The notes under the pieces: generated by a model
What the model saw: only the letters and a program-made list of their open reading frames with translations
Database searches by the model: none
What the model was told of the DNA's origin: nothing
Assembly (NCBI RefSeq): GCF_958450345.1
Contig: NC_088784.1
Span: 63,163,247 to 63,227,246 of the forward strand
DNA from: Calliphora vicina
Lineage: Eukaryota > Arthropoda > Insecta > Diptera > Calliphoridae
Reading direction: 5' to 3'
DNA length: 64,000 nucleotides
In this document: positions 35,083 to 46,160 of the stretch, one piece after another
Layout of the letters: every line of letters begins with the position of its first letter
How positions within the stretch are numbered: position 1 is the first letter of the stretch
Position numbers and translations under genes: made by a program

Positions 35083-35345
35083 ACAACCAAAAATGTCTAC
35101 CAGTCCATCGTTGAATCATACGACCAAAAATGTCTACCAGTCCATCGTAGAATTCTATCGCGTTCTAGCCTTGGACAATGACAGAAGATATGTTCGTAAG
35201 TCATTGCACATCCTACAAACATCAGTGGTGTCATTATCACATTTACTAATCCTATCGAACAATCACCTCTTGTCATCCCCACACCAATTCTCTAACTGCT
35301 CATGTCTAACCTTAACAGCAATCTAGTTCCTGTCATGTACGGCCC
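35083..35345 (-). mobile_element. Non-LTR retrotransposon C-terminal fragment (minus strand)
   Basis: On the minus strand, RIGVGMTRGDCS is followed in shifting frames by DVCRMCNDLRT and HIFCHCPRLERDRILRWTG. This is the end of a non-LTR ORF2 (R.GV..D..CR.C...E...HL.CHCP.L...R). The word AAATGTCTACCAGTCCATCG occurs twice (35090 and 35128), a short local duplication. Confidence 0.6.
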
Positions 35346-35568
35346 AAGCGAAATTACATAGCCTTATCCAGGAATGTCTCAGATATTATCAGATATAATA
35401 GTGACAAATCGAAAGTTTCGCGCACACATCTTCCTCACCTCCAGAATCTAATCATTCAATTTCATCGATGATCTCATTTATCCAGTACCTGTGTCAACGT
35501 CGTATTAGTGGCAACATAAATAGTCATATTTAATCCCATAGTGACGTTCGCCGTCTGAGTGTATATAA

Positions 35569-35782
35569 TCAGGCCTGTCACACATTTCGTTCGGAATGGT
35601 TTCAATTCCGTAGTTTTTATTTCAATCGAATTCGTTTTAGGTTCTCGGGTCATTCCGGTGCGTAGAAGCGGCTGTCGTGGGAATGTCAGATTCCGTGTAA
35701 TTTGTTAATTAATTTTGTATATTCATTCCTTGTGAAGAAGCAAATTACGGTCGATCGGAAGGGAATTCTGTGACAGGCCTGA
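35569..35782. mobile_element. Small MITE with TCAGGCCTGTCACA ends
   Basis: Ends TCAGGCCTGTCACA and TGTGACAGGCCTGA are perfect inverted copies, and ATAA flanks both sides (35565-35568, 35783-35786). Inside, 35643-35685 holds a 43-base segment (CTCGGGTCATTCCGGTGCGT ...) that occurs again in reverse orientation at 36170-36213. A decayed relative may lie at 45620-45700 (TTCGGAATGG-like words). 214 bp, non-coding. Confidence 0.75.
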
Positions 35783-36119
35783 ATAACAGAGTATCAGTCT
35801 CCTCACAAGGTTTTGTGTCTATTTCTATCTATCGGATAAAATCTTGTATATTATATCCTTTCATTCCTGGGAACGTTATTGGGGTATAATACAGAAATCG
35901 AATAACGAGATATTGAAGTCTGTTATTCCCGGATGAATTACTTCCTGTTCAAGTCATCCGATTTCATGCAAAATCGTAGTATAGCAAATATAAACAATTT
36001 TGTGTCGAAATCTTATACCAAATATACTTTTTCGATTTCTATAAGATTTTCTTATACGTTTTTGTTTTCCTTATACCCTTTTTGTTACATTTGGTCATAA
36101 AGTTTAGATAAAACGCTTT

Positions 36120-38215
36120 TTGCTCACTTCTATAGAAACCGATAAAGCAACGGCAAAGCAATGTTATCGACACATTCCCACGACAGCCGGTTCTACGCAC
36201 CGGAATGACCCGAGTTCACTTGGCCAAGGGCTGTCAACTCAGCAATCGCTGCTGCTACAACAACAACAAATTTTAACAGATTTGTTTAAAACACCATGGC
36301 TCACTAATATATACATATCGTGTGTCAGTGTGTATTCCTACATGGTGGACGAGGTGTCGAGAAGTCTTCATTCCTAAAGGAGGTAAGGCGACTCATACTA
36401 AACCAAAGGATTACAGACCAATTAGTCTTGCATCCTTTCTGCTGAGAACCCTAGATGGATATTGAGGTACACCTGAGAACAGGCGCGGATCCAGGTCAAC
36501 CATTTGTGGGGGGGAAATTAAAATTTGTTATACATTTTTCTTTTTATTCCTTTTTGATTCGGTTCGGTTTTGGGAGGTGGGGTGGATTTCCTATTTCACC
36601 CCCTCTGTATCCTGAGAATGACCATTCCGACGGAACTCCCAACATGCCTACACTAAGGGAGATCTGTGAAAACAGCTCTGCATCCGTTAGTTGGTACAAT
36701 TGAAGAGTTGCTATGAAAAAAGCAGTATTCACTTGTAGCCTTTCTCGATATTGAAGGAGCTTTAAACAATGTCAATGCCATGCTATATGCGATGGACTTG
36801 GTATTGATCAATCGTGAAACCCCGCTGGGTGGTGTATTATCACCACTTCTGTCGAATCTGGCTATGAATACCCAGTTGGTCAGGATGGACAACAGAAGGA
36901 TCAAAACAGTCGAGTATGCTGACGATGTTGCGGTATTAATATCTGGTAAATTTCTGGATACAATAACACTGAGTGAGTGGAGTGTTTCGAGTAGACTTAT
37001 GGTGTTTTCTTTTCTAGCATAAATGTTGCATTTATTCTGCCTTTTACCCTTCTTTGTGTTCTTTTCTGAAAAAAATGTAGTTTGGTCGTGTTCTTTTCTA
37101 ATAATGTTACCATAAAACCCAGAATATATGAAAAAACCCTCAATTTTATCAAAGGAATGCACCACTTTTTATGTAAGCAAAAAGTATAGTTTTTTAATAT
37201 TTAGAAGCTACATAAAAGAAAATTGCATAAATGGTAATGATTTTGTTCTATTGTGATCGTTAAAAATGCAACACATTATGAGGGTATAGGTAGCATTTAA
37301 TAAATGGTACACAATATATAGACTGAATGGAATCAATCTTGAGATCAGGGATAATCAGAACAGGATTAATAAAGCCTATGTGGCCATCTAATGCTGTGAA
37401 AGAGCAATTGGGGTATTATGCCGAAGGGCATCAATTGGATCTTTAAAGCTGTTGTTAAACCCATCTTGTTCTATGGGGTATTGGTGTGTTGGCATGCTAC
37501 TCACCGGAAGGCCGTTGAACGAGTTCTAAGGACTATCGCGATACTGATTAAACTGGTTACCAGTGGATTTATTGGTTTTACAAACGGCTCTCAACTCTGC
37601 TGTGAGACTAAATGCTGGTTGTTCGTGGTCTGGTAAGGACCTTGGACATTCTAGGATACTGAATTACTATGGGCACCTACATAGTAATGTTTATTATTGA
37701 ATCGCAAAACCTTTTTTCGGTAGGCATTTCCATATTATAATCCCGAATAGGGATTTATGGCAGCGCGTACTCTTCCCTGATGCCTCTAAAAAGGGCATTA
37801 GGGTCGGTGGAGGTTTCTATATTGAGAACTTTTCTGGTATTTCCCTTGTTAAATGCAAGATGGCTATTCAGCAGAAACCATATGAGACTGCACAAAACAG
37901 GTTTACTAATGAACATTCCTGTGCTACAACGAGGTCGACTTGGCCCGTATATGATGCCAGCAGGACGAATCTATTTATGGAATTCCGTCGTGAGCAAACA
38001 AGGCTAATTGTCTCCTTTATTACAGTACACTGTATAATTGGGACAAATGCTAGAAGACTGGGCCTACGGTACAAAGATTACTGTAGAAGCTGTCATAATG
38101 AAGAAGACGAAGAAACTGTGTATCACCTTTTCTGCCAATGCCCGGCTCTGACAATTCTGAGAGAACGCGTACTCTGGATTCCATTCCTATCATGCTTGGA
38201 TGAATCTTAGATGAA
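36120..38215 (+). mobile_element. Degenerate non-LTR retrotransposon with reverse transcriptase
   Basis: Pieces of one ORF2 lie in order on the plus strand: KDYRPISLASFLLRTL (36407-36455), then after an inserted segment HAYTKG (36644) and LVAFLDIEGALNNV (36733-36776), the catalytic VEYADDVAVLISG (36911-36950), a thumb region FKAVVKPILFYGVLVCWHAT (37441-37500), and the C-terminal VSFITVHCIIGTNARRLGLR followed by DYCRSCHNEEDEETVYHLFC (38010-38130). Two stretches do not fit (about 36480-36640 and 36975-37320) and look like insertions. Frame changes and stops show that it is dead. 36170-36290 (GQGLSTQQSLLLQQQQ) may be its 5' part. The R1/I-like type is an inference from the CRSCH tail. Confidence 0.8.
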
Positions 38216-38634
38216 TCTACTCCTTCATCAGGGAATCTGGTTGGTTTAACTCGGAGACATTGTGATACCCCTTGGGTATCATATTTGAATGGACCTGCTT
38301 AACGAGTGGCTGCCCATGGAACCTAACCTTTAAAAACATGCATTTTGCAAAAACTTTAATTTTAAAAAATGTAGTAACATTTCTTAGAGAACATAAGAAA
38401 CTGATCTTCGTAACAATGGATATGCGTATTATGATTAAACACAAATTTTCTATATTTTCTCAAAACTTGACTGCACAGAAGCTATAAAAATGTACCCTAT
38501 CCCATGTTAAATAATTTAAGCATATATTTATGTACATAGAATTATACATAGAGACGAGATACTCCGATTTGTGAAACAAAAATACAACAAATTTTTTATT
38601 TTTATTTTTGGACCAGCACTCAGGGATGATCCCT

Positions 38635-38800
38635 ACTATCGATAGAACGGTGAAAACCAGCCCCATTGCAATGGTGCTCCAGCGAATCACTAGAGTTGGA
38701 TACCCTACTGTCACCGATAATCACCTTCGCCCTGCCCTGTACGTGGTCGAGAAGCTCCAAAATAGACTTTGAAGCTCCGGCCCATACATGGGAGTTGTCT
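38635..38800 (-). mobile_element. Non-LTR retrotransposon fragment (same family as 350-2300)
   Basis: Minus strand reads NSHVWAGASKSILELLDHVQ then AKVIIGDS, almost the same as the thumb region at 1890-1970 (NSHVWAGASKSILELLDRIQ ... KVLIGDS). It is a short internal piece. Confidence 0.75.
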
Positions 38801-38899
38801 CGTCCCCTCTCTGTGTTTTTTAATGTTCGATATCAATTTCTAAAATCCGGAAAAGGAAATCAGTACAATCAATAACAATCAAGTTGTTTAAAAACGCAA

Positions 38900-40340
38900 G
38901 CAATAAAAAGTCACCATTTAAAATCGCTTAAAAAAATCATGTAAACAAAACAGTAACAAAAACCCGTCATTATCATCGTCATCATCATTATTAAGAACAA
39001 ACAACAAAGTGTAATGAGTATGCAGAGAGTAAGGAGTTTATCTATCTCTTCTTCATATGTTGACTTTATGTTTGCATGTGTGTTTTTATAAAAGCAATAA
39101 CAAAAACAACACACACACATGCTAAAACACAACAAAGACAAGACGATGACTGAGTGTAAAGAATGAATAGGAAAAAAATAATTGAAAATAATCGTAAAAA
39201 AATATTTTTTGCAAAACTATTAAAACAAATAAAACAATTATTATAGATAAGATGATAAAAATACCAACCAAAAATAGGTTATGATAATTAAGCACTCAAA
39301 CTAAATTTCGCGTTTTTTCGGTTGCTCTTCTTTGATTTAATGAAACTGCAAAGAACGCGTTTTTTGCTTTTTCTTTAACTTTGTTTTATTTTTCTTATAG
39401 GTATCAAAAATTTAACTAACTTTACCTTGTTGAATTCGTGTGACTGACTGAATGTTGACAAAGTGAAGATATGATATGAAGGGGGGCAAAAATAACAACA
39501 AATAGTCGTGTATTTCTTTGCTTTTATAATTATTATTTTTATTTTATATAATAAGAGCACTTAAAGGCGGAACTTTATTTGAAGGATATCTTTGTAGCAA
39601 AAAACACAACTTCGTTATAAAAAAACAACACGATACAGATCCTCGTGTACAGGATGATTTTTAATTTCGATTGCAAAAGCACTTGTTTTATAATAATAAT
39701 TGTAGTTTTATATAAAAAACTTAAACTTTTTTCGGTTACTTTCACACTAAGTTTCGTATTAAACTTTAAGTAGATATTTTTTGTTAATTATTCATAAGGC
39801 CACTTTATTTTTTGCTTTTTGTTTTATTTAAATACAATTCGAAGACTTTGAAATAAACTACAACAACTACGTCGTTTTATTAATTTGCTGCTACTGCTGC
39901 CGAGCTGCTGTTATTGTTGTTGTTGTTTTTTTTTTACTTTAGTTGCTTACTAATAGAAAGGTGTTGTTAACATACAAATGTAGAAAATTTATAAAATATA
40001 AAAGACAAAAAGAAATTTGAGACGTGGTAAAAAGATTTCTTCTTTTGCACTTTTGTTTAAGCGTTAACACTTTGTAGAAATTTCTTTTTTTTTATTTATT
40101 TTTCTGTATTGAATTGGTTATTTAAACACTGACTTTTATTTATTTAGTGAATTTTTGTACAAAATCAAATATTTTAGCAACAACCCAAAAAGTAAAGAGA
40201 AAAGCCACGAAACGAACCTTCAATAGGAAACGTCGCGCAACAACTGATTTTACGGCGAATTCATTCCAACTAGTACTGTCATAAATTATTATTTTCTAAT
40301 TCCGTTATGTTCTGGTATTTCGTTTTTAAATAAATGCACT
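38900..40340. other. AT-rich stretch without a recognisable gene
   Basis: No supported exon. It contains a CTG/TTG trinucleotide tract at 39888-39925 and a (AC)n tract near 39106. Open frames are low in complexity. Confidence 0.4.
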
Positions 40341-40344
40341 TTAC

Positions 40345-40813
40345 CAAGACGCATTTATAAAAGGTAGCAGCATTTCCACAACAAAAACAACATGTACAAT
40401 AACAACATACAAATTGTTTTTTTTTGGAATGTTTGTGCTGTCAAAATCTTCCTGTTATTTTTGTTACTTTTGGATTTGTTGTGTTATTCGCTGCAACAAA
40501 AACAAGTGAATTTGACAGTTCAAACAACGAAGAAAAAAAATCAGCTGGGCTAGCGACAGCACCTTGTATAAATCCGCCTTGCATTTTACTAAAATGAACA
40601 TAAAAATTAAAACAACTGATACCAAGGTGCATTTAATAAGGTGCCATCGGCAGCACAGCTGATTATAGAAATAGCACGCACAAATGTCAAACTACATATA
40701 TAAAAAATATTCCCCCGTACGTCCGTATGTCAAACTCTATATATAAAAAATAAGTGAATTCGCCTGTATTTATTTCAATTCGCCACTGCTGTCACCTTGT
40801 TAAATACGCCTTG
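40345..40813. mobile_element. MITE of the 'CAAGGCGNATTAA' family, copy D
   Basis: Left end CAAGACGCATTTATAAAAGGT, right end ACCTTGTTAAATACGCCTTG. Inside at 40437-40520 is a further copy of the CTGTCAA..CCTGTT..TTGACAG arm of copy A, and internal words ACCTTGTATAAATCCGCC (40561) and AAGGTGCATTTAATAAGGTG (40624) look like another pair of ends, so it may be two nested or fused copies. Confidence 0.55.
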
Positions 40814-41147
40814 ACTGATACTTTTACAACACAGAGTGGTATTTAGTGCAATAATTAACATGAAAGATGAATTAAAAAGATAAAACCGTTAGTTTCAAAT
40901 GTTAAAAGCGAAAGAAATCAATGTACATCGACCGAACGAATTTATTCTTTCTACGAGGTTGTGTAGGTTAAGCTGGTCACACACGGAATGATTTGTTCGC
41001 CTGATTTGTGATTGAAAATTTTCAATTACTTGTGATTTTGTGTGCGCACAGCCCCATTAACAAGTCGAACACGAACAAATCGCACTCACAAATCACCCGT
41101 TTGTGGGCAGCTTTATAATCAGATTTAAGTTAATAATGCATAATAAT

Positions 41148-42060
41148 ACAGTGGATGACAATATTATTAATTATTGAAAAAATTAAAAAAATCAAGTCAT
41201 AAGAAAATTTTTAATTTTTTAGTATTTCATTCATTATAATTAATTAAATTCTAAAAAAACTGAAAACTATTCATTATTATGGTATGTAGTAGCAAAAAAC
41301 AATGGAAACTTATATTTTATTTTAACAAAAGTAGTCTGCCCTTTTAGTGACTCAGTATTTTGTTGGATATCCCTTGTTTGTATTACTGCCTCACAGCGAC
41401 GATGCATTAAACCAATTCGACGATGCATTAAACCAATTTTTCCTAATACCATATAACCGCGTCTGATATAGCTTCATTCGTCGTATAATTTTGAGTCCGT
41501 GATCTACAATTTTCCATAGGTTTTCTATGGGATTGATATCTTTCGATTAGACAGGCAAATTCAAAACACGTACCTCATTGGATTGTAACCACTCGATCCA
41601 GGAGGTGTTGTAACAGAGGCGATTTTTTTCCTCAGCTTATAAATACTTAACATCCTTTAAAATGGATCTGTAGCTGATATACCTAGCCCAGGTATATCAT
41701 ATTTCCCTTCTGCAGTCTTACAAATCTTCTCCCATCATTTAGATTCATCCGAAAAGAGGACAGTATTTCATTTTGTCTCGACCAGTTTAAATGTTACTTG
41801 CCAAATTGTGTACTTTTTTTTGGAAATAATACTAGCCACATTTATCCTGCGGCTAACTATTCGATAACTAATTTCCAATTTTAAATTATTGATAACCGTC
41901 GGAGTCGTTTTTATGAATTTCTTAAACTCAGTTTTCTCTTATTTTGTCTTGGCTTGGAGTAGTTTTACGAGGTCTTGCTCCCAAATGTCAAGTTTTTACC
42001 AAGGCTGGCTTCCGAATTATTTATAATAGATAGTTTTTACTTCAATAGAGTATTAAACTC
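41148..42060 (-). mobile_element. Dead Tc1-like transposon (minus strand)
   Basis: The minus strand, in broken frames, reads PRKTTPSQDKI (near 41960), a core segment with KYCPLFG (a decayed VLFSDESK near 41760), and WLQSNEVRVLNLPV followed by SKDINPIENLWKIV (41600-41500). The last matches the Tc1 catalytic motif SPDLNPIENLW. A terminal repeat candidate, TA-CAGTGGATGACAATATTAT, lies at 41148 at the 3' side; the other end was not found. Many stops; not functional. Confidence 0.75.
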
Positions 42061-42327
42061 GTTTAAGATAGCGATGATCATCAAATAAACTTTCTGAAGC
42101 CCTCAAATAACTTACAAACATAATTGATTCGTTAATGTACATAATGGTGTTTAAGTACAAGTACAATAAGCCAATTTTACAAAGCCGAGACGAACTAGTA
42201 CTCGTAGTTTTTTTTGAAATATGTAAGTGTATTTCATACAGCACGGGTTGTGAAATGAATAATAATGTTTTAAGGTTTTCATATAAAATAAATGTTAAGC
42301 TTTAAAAAATGCCAGTCATTTAATCAG

Positions 42328-42333
42328 TTTATT
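42328..42333 (-). terminator. Candidate polyadenylation signal of the SDR gene
   Basis: AATAAA on the minus strand about 32 bases after the stop codon of the dehydrogenase gene. Position fits a cleavage signal; no other evidence. Confidence 0.5.
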
Positions 42334-42364
42334 AAAACAGAATTCAATCATTATTTTTTAATAT

Positions 42365-43769
42365 CTAACTTGTCAATCTCGTCCATTTCTCACTTACTGC
42401 CCACAGCCATTTTCCCAAAGATTCATCTTTTGCTTGTGGTGCAACGTCTTTAATTTCACAATCACTAAAGTATTGACCGCTAACATTCGCCAAATCTTCA
42501 TCTAGGGCAGCATACAAAGTTGTTTGAGCTCCATTTTGAGGAGATTTAAGGAAAGGCCATGCCAAAGGCTTAAATATCAGACTGGCAAAGAATGAATTAA
42601 AGAAGCCCATGTGACGGAAGAGTTCGGTGTCAACAACACCGGGATGTAGAGCATTCACAGTGACACCAGTGCCTAAAAGTATAATTATTAAGTTTCAGTA
42701 ATTAACAAATCGATTTCAGGCCTAATTTTTCGGATATTCTTAACAATTGAAAAAATACACAGGAACTTTTTCATTTCATTTCTTTTTTCTGCCAATCCAT
42801 TTTTAAATTAAATAATAAAACTTACCCTCTAATCTCTTGGCCAATTCTCGTGTAAACAACACATTTGCTAGTTTACTTTGATTGTAAGCCTTGCCTTCAT
42901 CATACGATTTTTCACTATTTAAATCACCAATATTGATCTCACCACGAGTATGCGCCAAACTGGACAATACAACTATGCGACTGGGAGATGATTTCTGAAT
43001 TTAAAACAGAAATTATAGACATGAAAATAAATTGAAACACTTGTTAAGAATATAGGGGATACACATTAAAACAATATTAAGCAATACCTACTTTAATTAA
43101 ATCCAATAAGAGATTTGTAAGCAAAAAATGTCCCATATGATTAACACCCAATTGTAGTTCGAAACCATCTTTGGTCAAAGAACGAGGACAACGCATAACG
43201 CCAGCATTATTAATTAAAATATCCAAACGATCCTGTTCCTTTTTAAAGCTGGAAATAAAAATAAATGTTAAAACACAAATATAACAAACAAGTCTAGGCT
43301 AAATTTACTTGTCTACAAATTTACGTATCGATTCCATAGAAGCCAAATCACATTCCCTACAATAAACATATTTGTTGCGGCTTTCCAAAACGATTTCTTC
43401 ACGGGCCTTATTAAAAATTTTAAAATTATTAAATTTTTGTTTCTGAACTCATAACAAACCTCTTCACATTTGTTCATATCCCTACAGGCCATATACACTG
43501 TAGCTCCCCTTTTGGCCAGCTCCCTTACTGTTTCCTTGCCAATGCCGGTATTTGATCCGGTTACAATCACAACTTTTCCTTCAGCTTTACTTTTCTTGGT
43601 AAATTTACCACCTTGCATTAGGTCTCTGGAATATAAAAATGCTCTAAGTTGTAAATTCTAGGATGAAATGTAGTGCTTACTTAACAAAACATGCTAGACC
43701 CACTGTAGTGCCGGTAACACTTATCCAAAACACGGGACGACTTTTAAGAAACTTAAATAAACCTTGCAT
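42365..43769 (-). CDS. Retinol dehydrogenase 11-14-like short-chain dehydrogenase
   Basis: Six exons join in frame to 328 residues: 43769-43681, 43625-43460, 43406-43309, 43248-43092, 42994-42826, 42672-42365. All introns are short (43-153 bases) and GT-AG. The protein begins with a hydrophobic segment (FWISVTGTTVGLACFV, about residues 14-29) that should anchor it in a membrane, then a classical SDR fold: cofactor motif TGSNTGIG (52-59), NNAG (131-134), a Ser pair (181-182), and the active-site YNQSK (Tyr207, Lys211). The segment ACRDMNKCEE after strand two fits NADP(H)-preferring RDH11/12/13/14-type enzymes, which interconvert retinol and retinal or reduce other aldehydes. In flies these form multigene families, so the natural substrate is uncertain. 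Length is normal and nothing is missing. It lies 412 bases downstream of the last serpin exon on the same strand. Confidence 0.92.
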
Positions 43770-44126
43770 TTTAAACAATATATAAAGCTTCTTGATGAAT
43801 TCTATGAATTATTTATATAATTCAATTTATAAAAATTAATTTAATTTGTGATAAACTAATTTTATATTTCTAATCGTGATTATTACAGTTAAGTACGGCG
43901 AAAATTTATTAAGGACACAGCTGTTTAACTAAATAAAACAGCTGACGAAAGGTGACTAAACTAAAGTTTTCAAATCAAGCAGCTTTTCGTTATAATAAGA
44001 ATATAGGGTTTCTTGTGCTATCATATTTAAACTCAAATCCATCCAACAGCTTAAATTTGTTTTAACTGTTAATATTCACATTTACTTGAATCAATGAATT
44101 ATGTATTACCATTAATAAAATTTTTT

Positions 44127-44132
44127 TTTATT
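44127..44132 (-). terminator. Candidate polyadenylation signal after serpin exon B
   Basis: AATAAA on the minus strand about 50 bases after the stop codon of the distal alternative serpin exon. It is embedded in an AT-rich stretch, so support is only positional. Confidence 0.35.
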
Positions 44133-44181
44133 AAAAATTTTCATAATTTTTGAGATTCTATTTTGTCGAAATAAGTGAAAA

Positions 44182-44445
44182 TTATGTGGATTTCACAAAA
44201 GCCCCAGCAATTATAATATTTTTCTTATTCCAAATCATATAAAAGAATGGATGGTCAGCTCTGATGCATTTGTATCTAGGCATACAACGCTTTTTTAGCA
44301 TCATTCTGGTGGCGGCTGTAGCTTCAGAGCCCTCTTCATTTACTTCAATGGTTGCTTTATGAAGAATATTGGAAATATTAAGGTCTTCGGGTTTCTCCAA
44401 AATTTTGCTGAAATCGCCATTTTTAAATGCCCTTTTAATGCCCAT
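44182..44445 (-). CDS. Serpin alternative C-terminal exon B (P1 Arg, basic loop)
   Basis: 87 codons plus stop, entered through an acceptor (AATTTCAG|ATG) in phase 0, exactly like exon A. It supplies the end of the serpin: hinge EVNEEGSEATAAT, a reactive-centre loop, then HPFFYMIWNKKNIIIAGAFV, the conserved C-terminal strands. Counting from the hinge Glu (P17), the P1 residue is Arg in LKKR|CMPR, so P3-P1 are all basic. That suggests a trypsin-like or proprotein-convertase-like target, though the P4 Arg of a full furin site is missing. Joined to the shared exon it gives 373 residues. It ends KST, with no endoplasmic reticulum retention tail. The ATG at its 5' edge is an internal Met codon, not a start. 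A 137-bp hairpin MITE sits about 55 bases upstream of its acceptor. Confidence 0.85.
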   Translation of the reverse strand: MGIKRAFKNGDFSKILEKPEDLNISNILHKATIEVNEEGSEATAATRMMLKKRCMPRYKCIRADHPFFYMIWNKKNIIIAGAFVKST

Positions 44446-44500
44446 CTGAAATTAGAAAAAATATACATATGTACATATATAAAACTATATGTAAACACAC

Positions 44501-44637
44501 TTACCCTCATTAACACGAAGTCTGGTTATGCGTTAACTAATAGTTATACTGTCGTTTAAAATTATTTTTGTATGAAAACTGTCAGTATATGTAACTACTA
44601 GTTAACGCATAACAAGACTTCGTGTCAATGGGGGTAA
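44501..44637. mobile_element. Hairpin MITE in the serpin intron
   Basis: Almost a complete inverted repeat: TTACCCTCATTAACACGAAG at the left pairs with CTTCGTGTCAATGGGGGTAA at the right, and the arms continue through GTTATGCGTTAACTA and beyond, leaving a loop of about 20 bases. CAC lies on both sides, a possible 3-bp duplication. Non-coding. Confidence 0.75.
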
Positions 44638-45619
44638 CACATTATTGTCCGGTTGGGAGGTAATGCTATAGTACGGGACTTTCTTTTGGCTTTTGCGGAC
44701 ATTACAAATTTAAATGCCAGATTTTAATAAAATCTAAACTGCAGTTCTAAATTTAGATTAAATTCATTGCGTTATTTTTTTGATTTACTTGAAATATGTA
44801 TGTAGATTATCAATTATTCAAAAACTAATCTGTTACTTTCCTTATCAGGCTTGTGAGCGTAGGAACTGTATAACTCTACAAAAGTTTCAATCGGTCTACA
44901 CGAAACCGAACGAAAACGATGGCGAGCAGCTGATTGGTTGGGAGGTCCCGCCCTAGTACAGGACTTACTATCCGATGTGGAGGATATATTGGAACTTTTT
45001 TCGCATTGGAAATTCTGACATTTAAAAAAATAATCCGAGTGACATTTCAAAAGGGTCACGGTTATAATCAACCTGGAGTCCCTAGCCGGCCTTCGAGAGT
45101 AAGGTCTTTCTTCGCGTTTGCCAAGGAAACGTCAAGGATTAAAATGTACCTTACGGGTTTTCGAGGGTAAAGTATACTATTCGATCTTTATTGCAACTCT
45201 GAATTTTTGAGAAATACGGTACAATACCCCCAATATAAGAGATTGTGAGAGTAAAATAAATTAACCTCCACCACTCCAAAGCAGCTTCGGCTGCTCCTTC
45301 CGATGACTAAGAGGATTTTTAAAGCTATTTTGTAATTGATTTCATTTAAAGAAAACTCGAATTCGTAATAAATTCTTTAATGGAATGTTTAAGAGAAAAA
45401 ATTGTATTTGATTTTGAAAATTGAATTAAGAATTAATTATCGTTTTTGATTCTTCAGATTTCATTTGATTTTATTAATTCCCAAAAGATTTAATAATTCT
45501 ATAGGACAACGTTCTGTATATTAAAATAAAAGTCAAGTTTTTGGTAAAGATTGATTAAAAATTTAAGAAAATCCAATAAATATACACCAATATCAATTCC
45601 ACTTTAAAAACTAAGAGTG

Positions 45620-46160
45620 GTTTCATTCCGAAAAAATGTTCGGTTTATTTTTTCTGAAATTCGTTTTTCGATCGGAATGGAATTGTGTGTCAGGGCGTAT
45701 ATTACATTTTAACTTCTATAAACTCAATTATGAAAATAAAAATTTGTAATTTCATTATTTAAATTATTTCAGTAGCTGAATTTTAGTGCTAAAAAGGAGT
45801 TTTAAGAACAAAGTTAATTTACATGCTAATTTTAGAACTAAAAAGACGTTTTAACCCTTAAATGCATGATTTTTACTTTTATTTTTCAAATATTTAGTTG
45901 ATTTTTATCTTTATATTTATAATTCTTCTGTACGTCTGTTAGTAACTGAACTCCTCCTTAACGGCTGGGCCGATTTCGATGAAATTTTTTGTCCCTGGAT
46001 GGTTTAGATTTACAATTGACCTATATAGGTACAATGGGCGTGGCACCTCCCATACGAAATAAGAATTTATTATTGCATATCCGAAGTACTATTATAGTGG
46101 GAGTTTTCAAACTTTGTGTGAGCTATGGCAGAACAACGTTTGCCGGGACAGCTAGTTTAT
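45620..46160. mobile_element. Helitron-like 3' end (candidate)
   Basis: The segment from about 45920 (GTACGTCTGTTAGTAACTGA, then GGCTGGGCCGATTTCGATGA) to 46157 (GCCGGGACAGCTAGT) resembles the 3' parts of insect non-autonomous Helitrons, which commonly end in a short GC-rich stretch followed by CTAG. The 5' end was not found. Assigned from memory of such ends. Confidence 0.45.

Noticed and set aside
44814..45170. Exon in the less AT-rich stretch between the serpin exons
   Set aside because: Both strands are open, no hinge or serpin strand motif is present, and no splice sites in the right phase were found.
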